Under the pieces are notes generated by a model that saw only the letters and a list, made by a program, of their open reading frames with translations, did no database searches and was not told the origin of the DNA. The position numbers and the translations under genes were made by a program. This document shows positions 1 to 8,399 of a stretch of DNA of 64,000 nt, one piece after another; the first letter of the stretch is position 1; each line of letters opens with the position of its first letter. Origin of the DNA: Stackebrandtia albiflava (GTDB lineage Bacteria > Actinomycetota > Actinomycetes > Mycobacteriales > Micromonosporaceae); contig NZ_VLLL01000013.1 in NCBI RefSeq assembly GCF_007994225.1, positions 1 to 64,000 on the forward strand, read 5' to 3'.

Positions 1-95
1 ACCGCACCACCAACGGCACCCTCGCCCACCACTGGATCGACGACGGCCACCACACCCCACACCACGACAACTGGGGCGGAAACATCACACCCTGA
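1..95 (+). CDS. C-terminal end of a repeat (lectin-like beta-propeller?) protein, truncated by the window edge
   Basis: The frame that starts at base 3 is open to a TGA at 93-95 and encodes about 30 residues containing GTLAHHWIDDG and DNWGG. This pattern (a Gly, a hydrophobic-His/Trp core, a DG turn, then a W-G-G turn) resembles one blade of the tachylectin/PLL-type sugar-binding propellers often secreted by actinomycetes. Only the last blade is visible, so signal peptide, catalytic partner domain and true length are unknown. The family assignment is inferred from one repeat. Confidence 0.45.
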   Translation, partial: RTTNGTLAHHWIDDGHHTPHHDNWGGNITP

Positions 96-98
96 CCG

Positions 99-239
99 TC
101 AAACGAGACGGACCGTCATCCGGGGAAGGACCCGTCCGGGAACGGAACCGCTCGGCGCCTCACCGATGCGGACCGCGCCCATGCGCCGGTAGAACGGTTC
201 CGCGCCCGGGTCGGCGTCCCAGTTCTCGGCGTTCACGGT
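99..239 (-). pseudogene. C-terminal remnant of a GNAT acetyltransferase
   Basis: The minus frame ending at 99 reads like the last 45 residues of a GNAT N-acetyltransferase. It has the acetyl-CoA-proximal pattern DPGAEPFYRRMGA, followed by GEAPSGSVPGRVLPRM, which matches the usual end of the fold. Upstream in the same and neighbouring frames there is no motif A (the R/Q-x-x-G-x-G/A loop) and no plausible N-terminal half, so the gene is broken. It is probably a decayed copy left by a deletion or rearrangement next to the protein gene at the window start. Confidence 0.45.
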
Positions 240-318
240 TCCGCCACGTCGGCGGGGCGGCATCGAGTCCCGCACCGTGGGCCGCTCCGGCCGAGCCGGT
301 GGCGGGGTTCGCCGGGAG

Positions 319-474
319 TCAGCGGCAGTCTCGCCGCGCCTGTTCCCGGGCGGTGAACAGCCCGAGCCTGCGCAGCAGTTCTCGGCTCTCACGGTCCGCC
401 GACACGTCACGCCGCGGCCGGATGATCTGTGGCGTTCCCTCACCGTTGACCGTCGTCAGGCACCTGTAGCACAT
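319..474 (-). CDS. possible small protein of 51 residues with a CxxC start
   Basis: An ATG at 474 opens a 51-codon frame. It begins MCYRCLTTVNGEGTP, has a charged middle, and ends with an amphipathic stretch (SRELLRRLGLFTAREQ) before TGA. Third positions are mostly G or C and the end is helix-like, which argues weakly for coding. There is no clear Shine-Dalgarno sequence and I recognise no family. It could be a small metal-binding or regulatory protein, or chance. The rest of 240-734 shows no convincing gene. Confidence 0.25.
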   Translation of the reverse strand: MCYRCLTTVNGEGTPQIIRPRRDVSADRESRELLRRLGLFTAREQARRDCR

Positions 475-734
475 GCGGTCAGGCTACCGCCCTGAATCGA
501 CCCTCATGCCGCCGACCTCGGGAACCCAAGGCCGGCAACCGGATCGGGCGACGCCGCGTCGCCGTCGCGGCCCGGGCGGGTAACGGCATGGCGGTCCCGG
601 CGCGGTCCCGGGTATGCTCACCGTCGGTGTGCCGGGAAGCCTGGTCGGCGTCGTCATAGTCGCCGTACCAGTGAGGTCGTACCCGTGTCACCGACATCCC
701 CTTCACGTGCCCGCGTCCGTTCCGGGGCGCTCCG

Positions 735-1601
735 GTGAACCCGACCGACCGGCGCTCCGTCTATCGAGGCGGCGACGCCGGAGACACCATTCGCCGTTGG
801 TGCGACACCCGGCTGCGTGAGTGGCGTACCGACCACGGCACGCGCAGGGTGAGCTGCGAGGACGCGACGGTCCACCTCACCTGCGTCGGCAGCGGTCCCA
901 CGAGGGTGGTCCTGGTGCCGGGCACCAACTTCAACGCCGCCACCAGCCGCACGATCGCCGCCGCGCTGGGCGCCCACTGGAGGACCGTGGTCGTCGACCT
1001 GCCGGGCCAACCGGGCTTGTCGGACCCGCATCGCCCCCGGACGCCGCACGACGGCTGGTACGGCCGGATCCTTACCGCCGCGCTGGAGGCGATCGACGCC
1101 CGTGACGTCGTCGTGGTCGGCCACTCCCTCGGAGCGGCGGTGGCGGCGTCCGCCCGGTCCGACCGCATCGCCGCCCGACTGCTGTGCTCACCCGCCGGGA
1201 TCACGCGACTGCGCATGGACCCGGTGATGCTGCGCCGTTCCACGGCCTGGCTGCTCGCGCCCACGTGGGAGCGCAGTCGCCGCCTGCTCGAACTGTTCAC
1301 GGCACCGGGCACGGCACCGGAGACCGACACCGTCGAATGGCTCGGCCTGGTGGCGAAACTGTGCCGGTCGAGCCTGGCTCCGCCACCACAACCGGCCGCC
1401 GTCCTACGGGCCTGCGGTGCGGCCCCGTTGATCGTGGCGACCGGTGAACACGACCGGTTCCTGCCGCCCCGGGTCCTGGAGCCGGCGGTGCGGCGGCGCC
1501 TGGACACGTCGCTGCGGGTGATACCGGAGGCCGGTCACCTGCTGGTGGAGGAACGTCCCGAGGAGGTCGTCGCGATGGTGGCCGAACTCGCCGAGCGCTG
1601 A
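735..1601 (+). CDS. alpha/beta hydrolase
   Basis: This is a 288-residue alpha/beta-hydrolase-fold protein starting at GTG 735. The nucleophile elbow GHSLGA lies at residues 129-134 with the nucleophile Ser131. The likely acid is Asp240 (in GEHDRF) and the base is His268 (in EAGHLL). An oxyanion-type HG-like strand (VLVPGTNFN) precedes it. There is no signal peptide, so it is probably cytosolic. The substrate cannot be read from sequence; esterases, C-C hydrolases and lactonases share this layout. It is convergent with the membrane protein gene at 1613 and stands alone on its strand. Confidence 0.85.
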   Translation: MNPTDRRSVYRGGDAGDTIRRWCDTRLREWRTDHGTRRVSCEDATVHLTCVGSGPTRVVLVPGTNFNAATSRTIAAALGAHWRTVVVDLPGQPGLSDPHRPRTPHDGWYGRILTAALEAIDARDVVVVGHSLGAAVAASARSDRIAARLLCSPAGITRLRMDPVMLRRSTAWLLAPTWERSRRLLELFTAPGTAPETDTVEWLGLVAKLCRSSLAPPPQPAAVLRACGAAPLIVATGEHDRFLPPRVLEPAVRRRLDTSLRVIPEAGHLLVEERPEEVVAMVAELAER

Positions 1602-1612
1602 GGTACCGGGGT

Positions 1613-2281
1613 TCAGCGGGGCGGCTGCTGCCACGGCGGATGGGCCGGAGCCGACGGAACGGAACGGCGCCGCATGCCGCGTCCGGTGGCGGGGAGGAAC
1701 GCCATGACGGCGGCGACCAGCCAGAGCAGGAACGCGACACCACTCATCAGGACAGGGCCCGCGAAGAACCCGAACGACATGATGTACACCAGCGCGTAGC
1801 CGTAGTAGAGCGCGACGAGCAGGCCGACGACGCCCAGCACGAAACGGGCGAAGTTCAGCCTGAACAGCATGACGAAGGCGAAGGCGAGCACGGTGGTGGC
1901 GACCGTCAGGGTCGCGCTGATCGCGAAGTCGATGTTTCCGGTGAACTGGAACGTGAACACCATCCCGATGACGGCGGCCAGTGACAACGGGTCACCGCCG
2001 GTGCCGTCCCAGTTGGCGAAGGCCACCACGTACGACAGGACCGCCGCGACGATGAACAGACCGGCCGACAGGTACACCGGTACGGGACTGTGCGAGACGG
2101 GGGACGGTGCGACGCCCGGCGGGGGCGGGTACACGGGAGCGGGAACGCCCGACAGGAAACCCTCGGCCTGCGGCGGAGGGAACCCGCCGGGCGGCGGCGT
2201 CCCGTAGTGCTGCGGTGGCACCGGTGGCGGTCCGTGGTGGCGCGATGGTGGATGACCGCCCGTCGGTGGTGGATATGCCAT
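1613..2281 (-). CDS. proline-rich, four-TM membrane protein
   Basis: A 222-residue protein with about 75 N-terminal residues rich in Pro, Gly and Tyr (PPPTGGHPPSRHHG and similar), then four hydrophobic segments: roughly FIVAAVLSYVVAFA, a second around the TGNIDFAIS region, LGVVGLLVALYYGYALVYI and GVAFLLWLVAAVMAFL. A basic tail (GRGMRRR) follows. The low-complexity head plus a small bundle is common in actinobacterial membrane proteins of unknown role. The start is ATG 2281 (MAYPPP); an in-frame ATG at 2293 is an alternative. It follows the membrane gene at 2310-2880 on the same strand with a short gap, so the two may be co-transcribed. Confidence 0.65.
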   Translation of the reverse strand: MAYPPPTGGHPPSRHHGPPPVPPQHYGTPPPGGFPPPQAEGFLSGVPAPVYPPPPGVAPSPVSHSPVPVYLSAGLFIVAAVLSYVVAFANWDGTGGDPLSLAAVIGMVFTFQFTGNIDFAISATLTVATTVLAFAFVMLFRLNFARFVLGVVGLLVALYYGYALVYIMSFGFFAGPVLMSGVAFLLWLVAAVMAFLPATGRGMRRRSVPSAPAHPPWQQPPR

Positions 2282-2309
2282 GGGTGACAACATAGCGTCA
2301 CCCGGTGGG

Positions 2310-2880
2310 TCAGCGTTCGGTGCGGCCGCGGACCTCGGAACGCGTGTCCGAGACCGTGTCCTCGCGGACATCCGACGCCCGGCCGCGCCCGGTCGGGTTC
2401 ACCTGTGGGAACTCTCCCGCCGAACGGTCGCCCGGTTCGGAACCCTCGGTGCGCGCCTCGCCGTACCGTACCGCCGGACCCGGGTCGTCACTCGGAGACG
2501 GGACGTTGACGAGTGCCCAGATCACGAACACGTCCAGCGCGACGATCACTATCGACCAGAGTGGATAGTACGGGATGAACAGGAAGTTCCCCACCGCCGA
2601 GACCACGGCCAACGCGATACCGATGGCCCTCGCGACCATGGAACGGCTGTACAGGTAGAGGCCGGTCAACAGGATCAGCACGCCGAGCACCGTGTGGATC
2701 CAGCCCCACCAGGTGGTGTCGAGCCCGAAGGTGTACTCCGGCGTGGTGACGAACACCGTGTCCTCCGCGATCGCCGCGATGCCCATGGTGATCTGGAACA
2801 GTCCGATCACCAGCAGCGCGGTGGCGGCGAACATGGTGCCGCCGATCGCCCAGGCGTCCCGGGCGGCGTTTCGAGCCATG
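2310..2880 (-). CDS. DUF7144-like four-TM membrane protein
   Basis: A 189-residue protein from ATG 2880, preceded by a GGGAGAG ribosome-binding site. Four transmembrane helices fill residues about 10-135: GTMFAATALLVIGLFQITMG, then TWWGWIHTVLGVLILLTGLYL, then a helix around IGIALAVVSAVGNFLF, then SIVIVALDVFVIWALV. The W-W-G-W-I-H loop and the final FVIWALV helix match the small actinobacterial family I know as DUF7144. The C-terminal 50 residues are charged, low-complexity and cytoplasmic. Function is unknown. It probably forms a transcription unit with the next membrane gene. Confidence 0.65.
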
Positions 2881-2974
2881 ATGCTCTCCCCTCGTGGCCG
2901 ACCAGGGGGGTAACGCCAGGATAGTGGGCTCGGCGGTGGGCGGGAGCCGATTCGGGCAGCCGCCCATCGGACGG

Positions 2975-3814
2975 TCAGACCGTGGGACGGCCGAGCCGGT
3001 CGAGCCGATCGAACTGCGCGGTGGTGAGACCGAACCGTGCCGCGGCCACGTTCTCCTCCAGATGCGCACGGCGCGCGGTTCCCGGGATCGGCAGGACCAC
3101 CGGTGACCTCGCCAGGAGCCACGCCAGGCACACCTGTGTCGGGGTGGCACCGAGCTCGGCGGCGACGGCGGTCACGTCGGGATCGGCACCGGCCTTGCCG
3201 TGGGCTATCGGCCGCCACGGCAGGAAGGCGATGTCCGCGGCCTCGCACGCCGCCAGCACCGGTTCGTGCTCGCGGTCGAAGAGGTGGTACCGGTTCTGCA
3301 CGGACGCTATCGGGGTGATCGCCCGTGCCCGCGAGAGCTCCGACACGCTCACCTCGGACAACCCGATGTGGCCGATCTTGCCGTCCTCGCGCAGCAGTGC
3401 CAGCGCGCCGACCTGGTCGTCGAGCGGCACCTCGGGGTCGACCCGGTGCAACTGCAGCAGCTCCAGCCGCTCGACCCGCAGCCGCCGCAACGCGTTGTCG
3501 ACCTGGGCGCGGAGGACGTGCGGTCGGCCGTCGAGGCGCCAGTCCGCCGGTGGTCCGGAGCCCTCCACGCCGACCTTCGTCGTGACGAGCAGGTTCGCGG
3601 GGTAGGGGTGAAGCGCCTCGGCGAGCAGTTCCTCGTTCGCGCCGCCGCCGTACATGTACGCGGTGTCGATCAGTTCGACGCCGAGTTCCACGGCACGTCG
3701 GGCCACCGCCCTGGACTCGTCGCGGTCGGCGGGACCCGTGGGGAGGTGCATCGCTCCGAAGCCCAGTCGGCGGACCTCGTGTTCTCCGCCGACGCGGAAC
3801 GTGGGTGTGGGCAT
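2975..3814 (-). CDS. aldo/keto reductase
   Basis: A 279-residue single-domain NAD(P)H-dependent (alpha/beta)8-barrel oxidoreductase. The AKR tetrad is visible: Asp50, Tyr55 (DTAYMYGGG), Lys80 (TTKVG) and His123 (LQLHRVD). The C-terminal LPIPGTARRAHLEEN segment is the NADPH phosphate-binding loop. It reduces an aldehyde or ketone; the physiological substrate is not evident. The start is ATG 3814 because the glycine-rich first strand follows directly (RRLGFGAMHLP). A 65-residue membrane protein gene lies upstream on the same strand. Confidence 0.9.
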   Translation of the reverse strand: MPTPTFRVGGEHEVRRLGFGAMHLPTGPADRDESRAVARRAVELGVELIDTAYMYGGGANEELLAEALHPYPANLLVTTKVGVEGSGPPADWRLDGRPHVLRAQVDNALRRLRVERLELLQLHRVDPEVPLDDQVGALALLREDGKIGHIGLSEVSVSELSRARAITPIASVQNRYHLFDREHEPVLAACEAADIAFLPWRPIAHGKAGADPDVTAVAAELGATPTQVCLAWLLARSPVVLPIPGTARRAHLEENVAAARFGLTTAQFDRLDRLGRPTV

Positions 3815-3872
3815 GCGTATCGGACTCCTCGGGCAGGGGAGCGACACGTCACCAACGGGACGGGAGTGACGT

Positions 3873-4071
3873 TCACCGCACCGAGGTGACGACCCCGGGC
3901 AGCTCGACCGGCTCGGGCATACCGGCGGTCGCGCGCCACAGGCCGAACACCGCGGCGGCCGCCACGGCCGCCAGCGCGCCGACGGCCGCGGCCCGTTTGA
4001 GCCACCGGAACCGCGCACCGGTGGACGGTGTGACGCCTCGCGTCGCGAACCTGCTCTGATACACCGCCATG
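3873..4071 (-). CDS. small single-pass membrane protein
   Basis: A 65-residue frame from ATG 4071 with an Arg-rich N-terminal cytoplasmic part (TGARFRWLKR), one alanine-rich helix (AAAVGALAAVAAAAVFGLW) and a short external tail. An upstream in-frame ATG at 4115 would add about 15 residues. No family is recognised. The transmembrane helix and the consistent GC-rich third positions support coding. Confidence 0.5.
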
Positions 4072-4466
4072 TCCCACGCCCCCTCTGCTCGGCTCGACAT
4101 CCGTGACGACGTCACCGCCGGTCACGGTCCTGTATGAAAGACGTATGAACCAGCCTGCCGGTGTCGGCCGGAACGGACAAGTCGCAGTGACCTTTGCGAC
4201 AGCGATATCCGTCGTTCGGCCGAGGCCGGTGGGTCGGTCGAGTGGCCGATGCGCCCGCAGTCAGACCTCCTGAAACATCGGCGTCTGATCGGGGAGGGAC
4301 GCATCAGGTGGATGAATTGCGAGGTGGAGGGTCTTCCGCGTACCGGTGTCGTACGCGGGGGCCCGATGACGCCGCCCTTGCCGTTCCGAGCCGGACAGTT
4401 CGATGATTCAGGAGCCCTAAACGCGGATGCGAGGCTCGGCGGCGCTGCGTATCCTTCTCTGTTGGC
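4072..4466. other. 395-bp intergenic region upstream of hrpA
   Basis: No convincing gene on either strand. It contains an 8-bp inverted repeat, CCGCGTAC at 4336-4343 and GTACGCGG at 4351-4358, about 110 bp before hrpA, which could be an operator or RNA hairpin. A short repeat pair (GTCGCA / TGCGAC) lies near 4180-4205. The long minus-strand open frame here and over hrpA is a high-GC shadow. Confidence 0.4.
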
Positions 4467-7400
4467 ATGAGCGCTGATCTGGTAACCCCGTCCCGCCTGC
4501 GCACCCGGGTGCGCGGGTTGCTGCTGCGTGAACAGGGCCGCCTGCTGCGGCGGATCGACCAGGCCCGCGGCGACGCCGGCCGGCTCGACAGGCTGGCGGA
4601 GGAGATCTCCGCCGCCGAGGAGCGGGTGGCCGCCAGGCGGGCCGCCGTTCCCGCGATCGACTACCCGGCGGACCTCCCGGTCAGCCGCCGCAAGGACGAG
4701 ATAGCCGAGGCGATTCGAGACCACCAGGTGGTCATCGTCGCGGGGGAGACGGGATCGGGGAAGACCACCCAGCTTCCGAAGATCTGTCTCGAACTGGGCC
4801 GCGGCGTCCAGGGGATGATCGGGCACACCCAGCCCCGGCGGATCGCCGCGCGCACGGTGGCACAGCGCATCGCCGACGAGCTGCGGACCCCGCTGGGCGA
4901 GGCGGTCGGCTGGAAGGTCCGGTTCACCGATCACGTCGGAGAACGGACCTTCTGCAAGGTCATGACCGACGGCGTCCTGCTCGCCGAGATCCACCACGAC
5001 CGGATGCTGCGCCGCTACGACACGATCATCATCGACGAGGCGCACGAGCGCAGCCTCAACATCGACTTCCTGCTCGGGTACCTGAAGCAGTTGCTGCCCC
5101 GGCGGCCGGACCTGAAGGTGGTCATCACCTCGGCCACCATCGACCCCGAGAGGTTCTCGCGGCACTTCGGTGACGCGCCGATCGTGGAGGTCAGTGGCCG
5201 GACCTATCCCGTCGAGGTGCGGTACCGGCCCCTGGTCGACGACTCCGACGACGAGACCGACGAGGTGCGTGACCAGATCACCGCCATCACCGAGGCCGCC
5301 AGGGAGTTGATGGCCGAGGGCCCGGGGGACATCCTGGTGTTCCTGTCCGGGGAGCGGGAGATCCGCGACACCGCCGAGGCGCTGCAGAAGGAACGGTTCC
5401 GGCACACCGAGGTGCTGCCGCTGTACGCCCGACTGTCCACCGCGGACCAACAGAGGGTGTTCGCGCCGCACACCGGCCGCCGGATCGTGTTGGCGACCAA
5501 CGTCGCGGAGACCTCGCTGACGGTGCCCGGAATCAAGTACGTGATCGATCCCGGGACCGCCCGCATCTCCCGGTACAGCAACCGGACCAAGGTGCAACGT
5601 CTGCCGATCGAGCCGGTGTCCCAGGCGTCGGCCAACCAGCGCAAGGGTCGATGTGGACGGACCAGCGACGGGATCTGCATCCGGCTGTACTCCGAGGAGG
5701 ACTTCGCCGCCCGGCCCGAGTTCACCGACGCGGAGATCCTCCGCACCAACCTGGCGTCCGTCATCCTGCAGATGGTCGCCGCCGGCCTCGGCCGTATCGA
5801 ACAGTTCCCGTTCATCGATCCGCCGGACCGCCGCAACATCAAGGACGGCACCGCGCTGCTGACCGAGCTGGGCGCGATCGACGACCACGCCGACGGCGAA
5901 CGCCGGCTCACACCCATCGGGCGCAAGCTCGCCCAGCTGCCCGTCGATCCGCGGCTCGGCCGCATGGTGCTGCAGGCCCACGAGGACGGCTGCCTCCACG
6001 AGGTGATGGTGATCGCCTCCGCACTGTCGATTCAGGACCCACGTGAGCGGCCCGTCGACAACCAGCAGGCCGCCGACGCCCGGCACGCCCGGTTCAACGA
6101 CCCCGCGTCGGACTTCCTCGCCTACCTCAACCTGTGGAACCACCTCCGCGAGGAACAGGCGCAACGGTCCTCCAGCGCGTTCCGCCGCATGTGCAAGGCC
6201 GAGTTCCTGCACTTCATGCGGATCCGCGAGTGGCAGGACATCTACGGCCAACTCAAGAGTGTCCTCAAGGGTCTCGACATCGTGCCGCCGGCCGCCACCA
6301 CCGGCGAACCCGACCTGCAACGGATCCACACCGCGCTGCTGGCGGGCCTGTTGTCACACATCGGCATGAAGGACCCCGAGGCCAACGAGTACCTGGGTGC
6401 CCGCAACGCCCGGTTCGCCATCTTCCCGGGCTCCAGCCTGCGTCGCAAGCAGCCCAGGTGGGTGATGTCCGCCGAGCTGGTCGAGACGTCCCGGCTGTGG
6501 GCGCGCGTGAACGGCAGGATCGAACCCGAATGGATCGAACCGTTGGCCGGGCACCTCGTCAAACGCAACTACTCCGAACCCCACTGGGAGAAGAAGCGCG
6601 CCGCGGTGATGGCCGTGGAGAAGGTCAGCCTCTACGGCCTGCCCATCGTGACCGCGCGGAAGGTCAACTTCGGCCGCATCGACCCGGCGACCAGCCGCGA
6701 CCTCTTCATACGCAGCGCCCTCGTGGAAGGCGACTGGGACACCCACCACGACTTCTTCGCCCAGAACCGGCGGCTCCTCGAAGAGGTCGAGGACCTCGAG
6801 CACCGGGCACGCCGCCGCGACATCCTCGTGGACGAGCAGACCCTCTACGACTTCTACGACGAACGGCTCCCCGCCGACGTCGTCTCCGGCCGCCACTTCG
6901 ACAGTTGGTGGAAGAAGGCCCGCAAGGCCGACCCGGAACTGTTGAACCTCGAGAAGTCCATGTTGATCAACGAGGCCGCCGACACCGTCGACGCGGCCGA
7001 CTACCCGGACTTCTTCGAGGCGGGCGGCGTCCGGCTCCCACTGTCCTACCAGTTCGAACCGGGAACCGCCGCCGACGGCGTGACCGTGGACATCCCGCTT
7101 CCCGTCCTCGGGCGGCTCGACGCCGACGCCTTCGGCTGGCAGGTCCCCGGACTACGGGAGGAACTGGCGACCGCCTGGATCAAGTCGCTGCCCAAGGCGT
7201 TGCGGCGGCCGTTCGCCCCCGCTCCCGACCACGCCAAGGCGGCCCTGCACGGCGTGACACCCGGCGACGGCTCACTGCTGGACACCCTCTCGGTGCGGCT
7301 GCGTGACATGCGGGGCGTCACGATCCCCCGCGACGCGTGGGACGAGTCGAAGATCCCCGGCCATCTGCTCATGACGTTCCGCGTCCACGACACCGACGGT

Positions 7401-8354
7401 GCCGTCCTGGCCGAGGGCAAGGACCTGATCTCGCTGCAACGGCAGCTCAGGCCGCAGGCCCGGGAGGTGCTGGCCGAGACGGTGCCTGGCATCGAGCGGT
7501 CCGGGCTCACCGACTGGACCTTCGGCGACCTGCCCAGGTTGCAGGAGCAGCAACGCGCCGGATACAGCCTCAAGGCGTACCCGGCGCTGGTGGACGAGGG
7601 CGACAGTGTCGCGATCCGGCTGCACGACACCGAGACCTCCGCCCAGCTCGCCATGTGGCACGGCGTGCGCCGGCTGCTCCGGTTGACCCTGCCGTCACCG
7701 GTCAAGCCGATGCTCGCCGGACTGTCCAGCGCGACCAAACTCGCATTGGGCGCGAACCCGTACGACGGAGTCCCGGCCCTGCTCGACGACTGCGTGCGCA
7801 CCGCGCTCGACAAGCTCATGATCGACCACGGGGGCGCGTCCTGGGAGGAGGCGGGATTCCAGCGGCTCCGCCAGGCGGTACGCCCCGAGTTGACTCCCAC
7901 GACGATGGGCGTCGCCGAGAAGGTCGCCGAGATCCTCACCGCCGAGCGCAGGGTGTCCGGTGCCCTGTCCGGTCGTTTCGCCTTCGCGCACCTGGCCGCG
8001 TTGCAGGACATGAAGCGGCAGGCGGCGGCACTGGTGTTCAACGGTTTCGTGAGCGCGTCGGGATGGTGGCGGCTCCCGGACCTGGTCCGGTATCTGACCG
8101 CGATCGAGCGGCGCGCCGAGAAGCTGCCCAAGGCCGGCGACGCCGACGCGGTGCGGATGGCCAGGGTCCACGAGGTGGAGGCCGCCTACCACGAGTTCGC
8201 GCGGGCGATGCCCGCCGCGGCGGCCTCACCGCAGGGGCAGGAGGTGCGCTGGATGTGCGAGGAACTGCGCGTGAGCCTCTTCGCTCAGGAGTTGGGCACC
8301 CGTTATCCGGTGAGCGACAAGCGGATCCACGCGGCGATCAAGGCGCTGCGCTGA
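4467..8354 (+). CDS. hrpA: ATP-dependent RNA helicase HrpA
   Basis: A 1295-residue DEAH-box helicase, the usual full length for HrpA. Motif I GETGSGKTT is at residues 93-101, DEAH at 190-193 (IIDEAHERS), motif III is SATID, and motif VI reads QRKGRCGRTSDG. Helicase-associated and OB-fold domains follow, then the long HrpA-specific C-terminal half (DUF3418 type). The enzyme unwinds RNA; in E. coli it has been linked to mRNA processing and rescue of stalled ribosomes. It is cytosolic and monocistronic, with a 395-bp leader region and a terminator-like hairpin at its stop codon. Confidence 0.97.
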   Translation: MSADLVTPSRLRTRVRGLLLREQGRLLRRIDQARGDAGRLDRLAEEISAAEERVAARRAAVPAIDYPADLPVSRRKDEIAEAIRDHQVVIVAGETGSGKTTQLPKICLELGRGVQGMIGHTQPRRIAARTVAQRIADELRTPLGEAVGWKVRFTDHVGERTFCKVMTDGVLLAEIHHDRMLRRYDTIIIDEAHERSLNIDFLLGYLKQLLPRRPDLKVVITSATIDPERFSRHFGDAPIVEVSGRTYPVEVRYRPLVDDSDDETDEVRDQITAITEAARELMAEGPGDILVFLSGEREIRDTAEALQKERFRHTEVLPLYARLSTADQQRVFAPHTGRRIVLATNVAETSLTVPGIKYVIDPGTARISRYSNRTKVQRLPIEPVSQASANQRKGRCGRTSDGICIRLYSEEDFAARPEFTDAEILRTNLASVILQMVAAGLGRIEQFPFIDPPDRRNIKDGTALLTELGAIDDHADGERRLTPIGRKLAQLPVDPRLGRMVLQAHEDGCLHEVMVIASALSIQDPRERPVDNQQAADARHARFNDPASDFLAYLNLWNHLREEQAQRSSSAFRRMCKAEFLHFMRIREWQDIYGQLKSVLKGLDIVPPAATTGEPDLQRIHTALLAGLLSHIGMKDPEANEYLGARNARFAIFPGSSLRRKQPRWVMSAELVETSRLWARVNGRIEPEWIEPLAGHLVKRNYSEPHWEKKRAAVMAVEKVSLYGLPIVTARKVNFGRIDPATSRDLFIRSALVEGDWDTHHDFFAQNRRLLEEVEDLEHRARRRDILVDEQTLYDFYDERLPADVVSGRHFDSWWKKARKADPELLNLEKSMLINEAADTVDAADYPDFFEAGGVRLPLSYQFEPGTAADGVTVDIPLPVLGRLDADAFGWQVPGLREELATAWIKSLPKALRRPFAPAPDHAKAALHGVTPGDGSLLDTLSVRLRDMRGVTIPRDAWDESKIPGHLLMTFRVHDTDGAVLAEGKDLISLQRQLRPQAREVLAETVPGIERSGLTDWTFGDLPRLQEQQRAGYSLKAYPALVDEGDSVAIRLHDTETSAQLAMWHGVRRLLRLTLPSPVKPMLAGLSSATKLALGANPYDGVPALLDDCVRTALDKLMIDHGGASWEEAGFQRLRQAVRPELTPTTMGVAEKVAEILTAERRVSGALSGRFAFAHLAALQDMKRQAAALVFNGFVSASGWWRLPDLVRYLTAIERRAEKLPKAGDADAVRMARVHEVEAAYHEFARAMPAAAASPQGQEVRWMCEELRVSLFAQELGTRYPVSDKRIHAAIKALR

Positions 8355-8399
8355 CCGTTCCGTGCCGACCCGGTGGGTGCGGGGACCCGGAACGTCAGG
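8352..8399. terminator. convergent terminator candidate between hrpA and the kinase gene
   Basis: The arms are CTGACCGTTCCG and CGGAACGTCAG, 11 paired bases with one bulged C, around a GC-rich loop. The structure overlaps the hrpA stop codon and the end of the minus-strand kinase gene, so it could serve both directions. There is no U-tract. Confidence 0.45.

Noticed and set aside
4122-6329. Long minus-strand open frame across the hrpA leader and gene
   Set aside because: Low-complexity product, no family motifs, and it runs through a helicase gene with clear motifs on the other strand. High-GC shadow.
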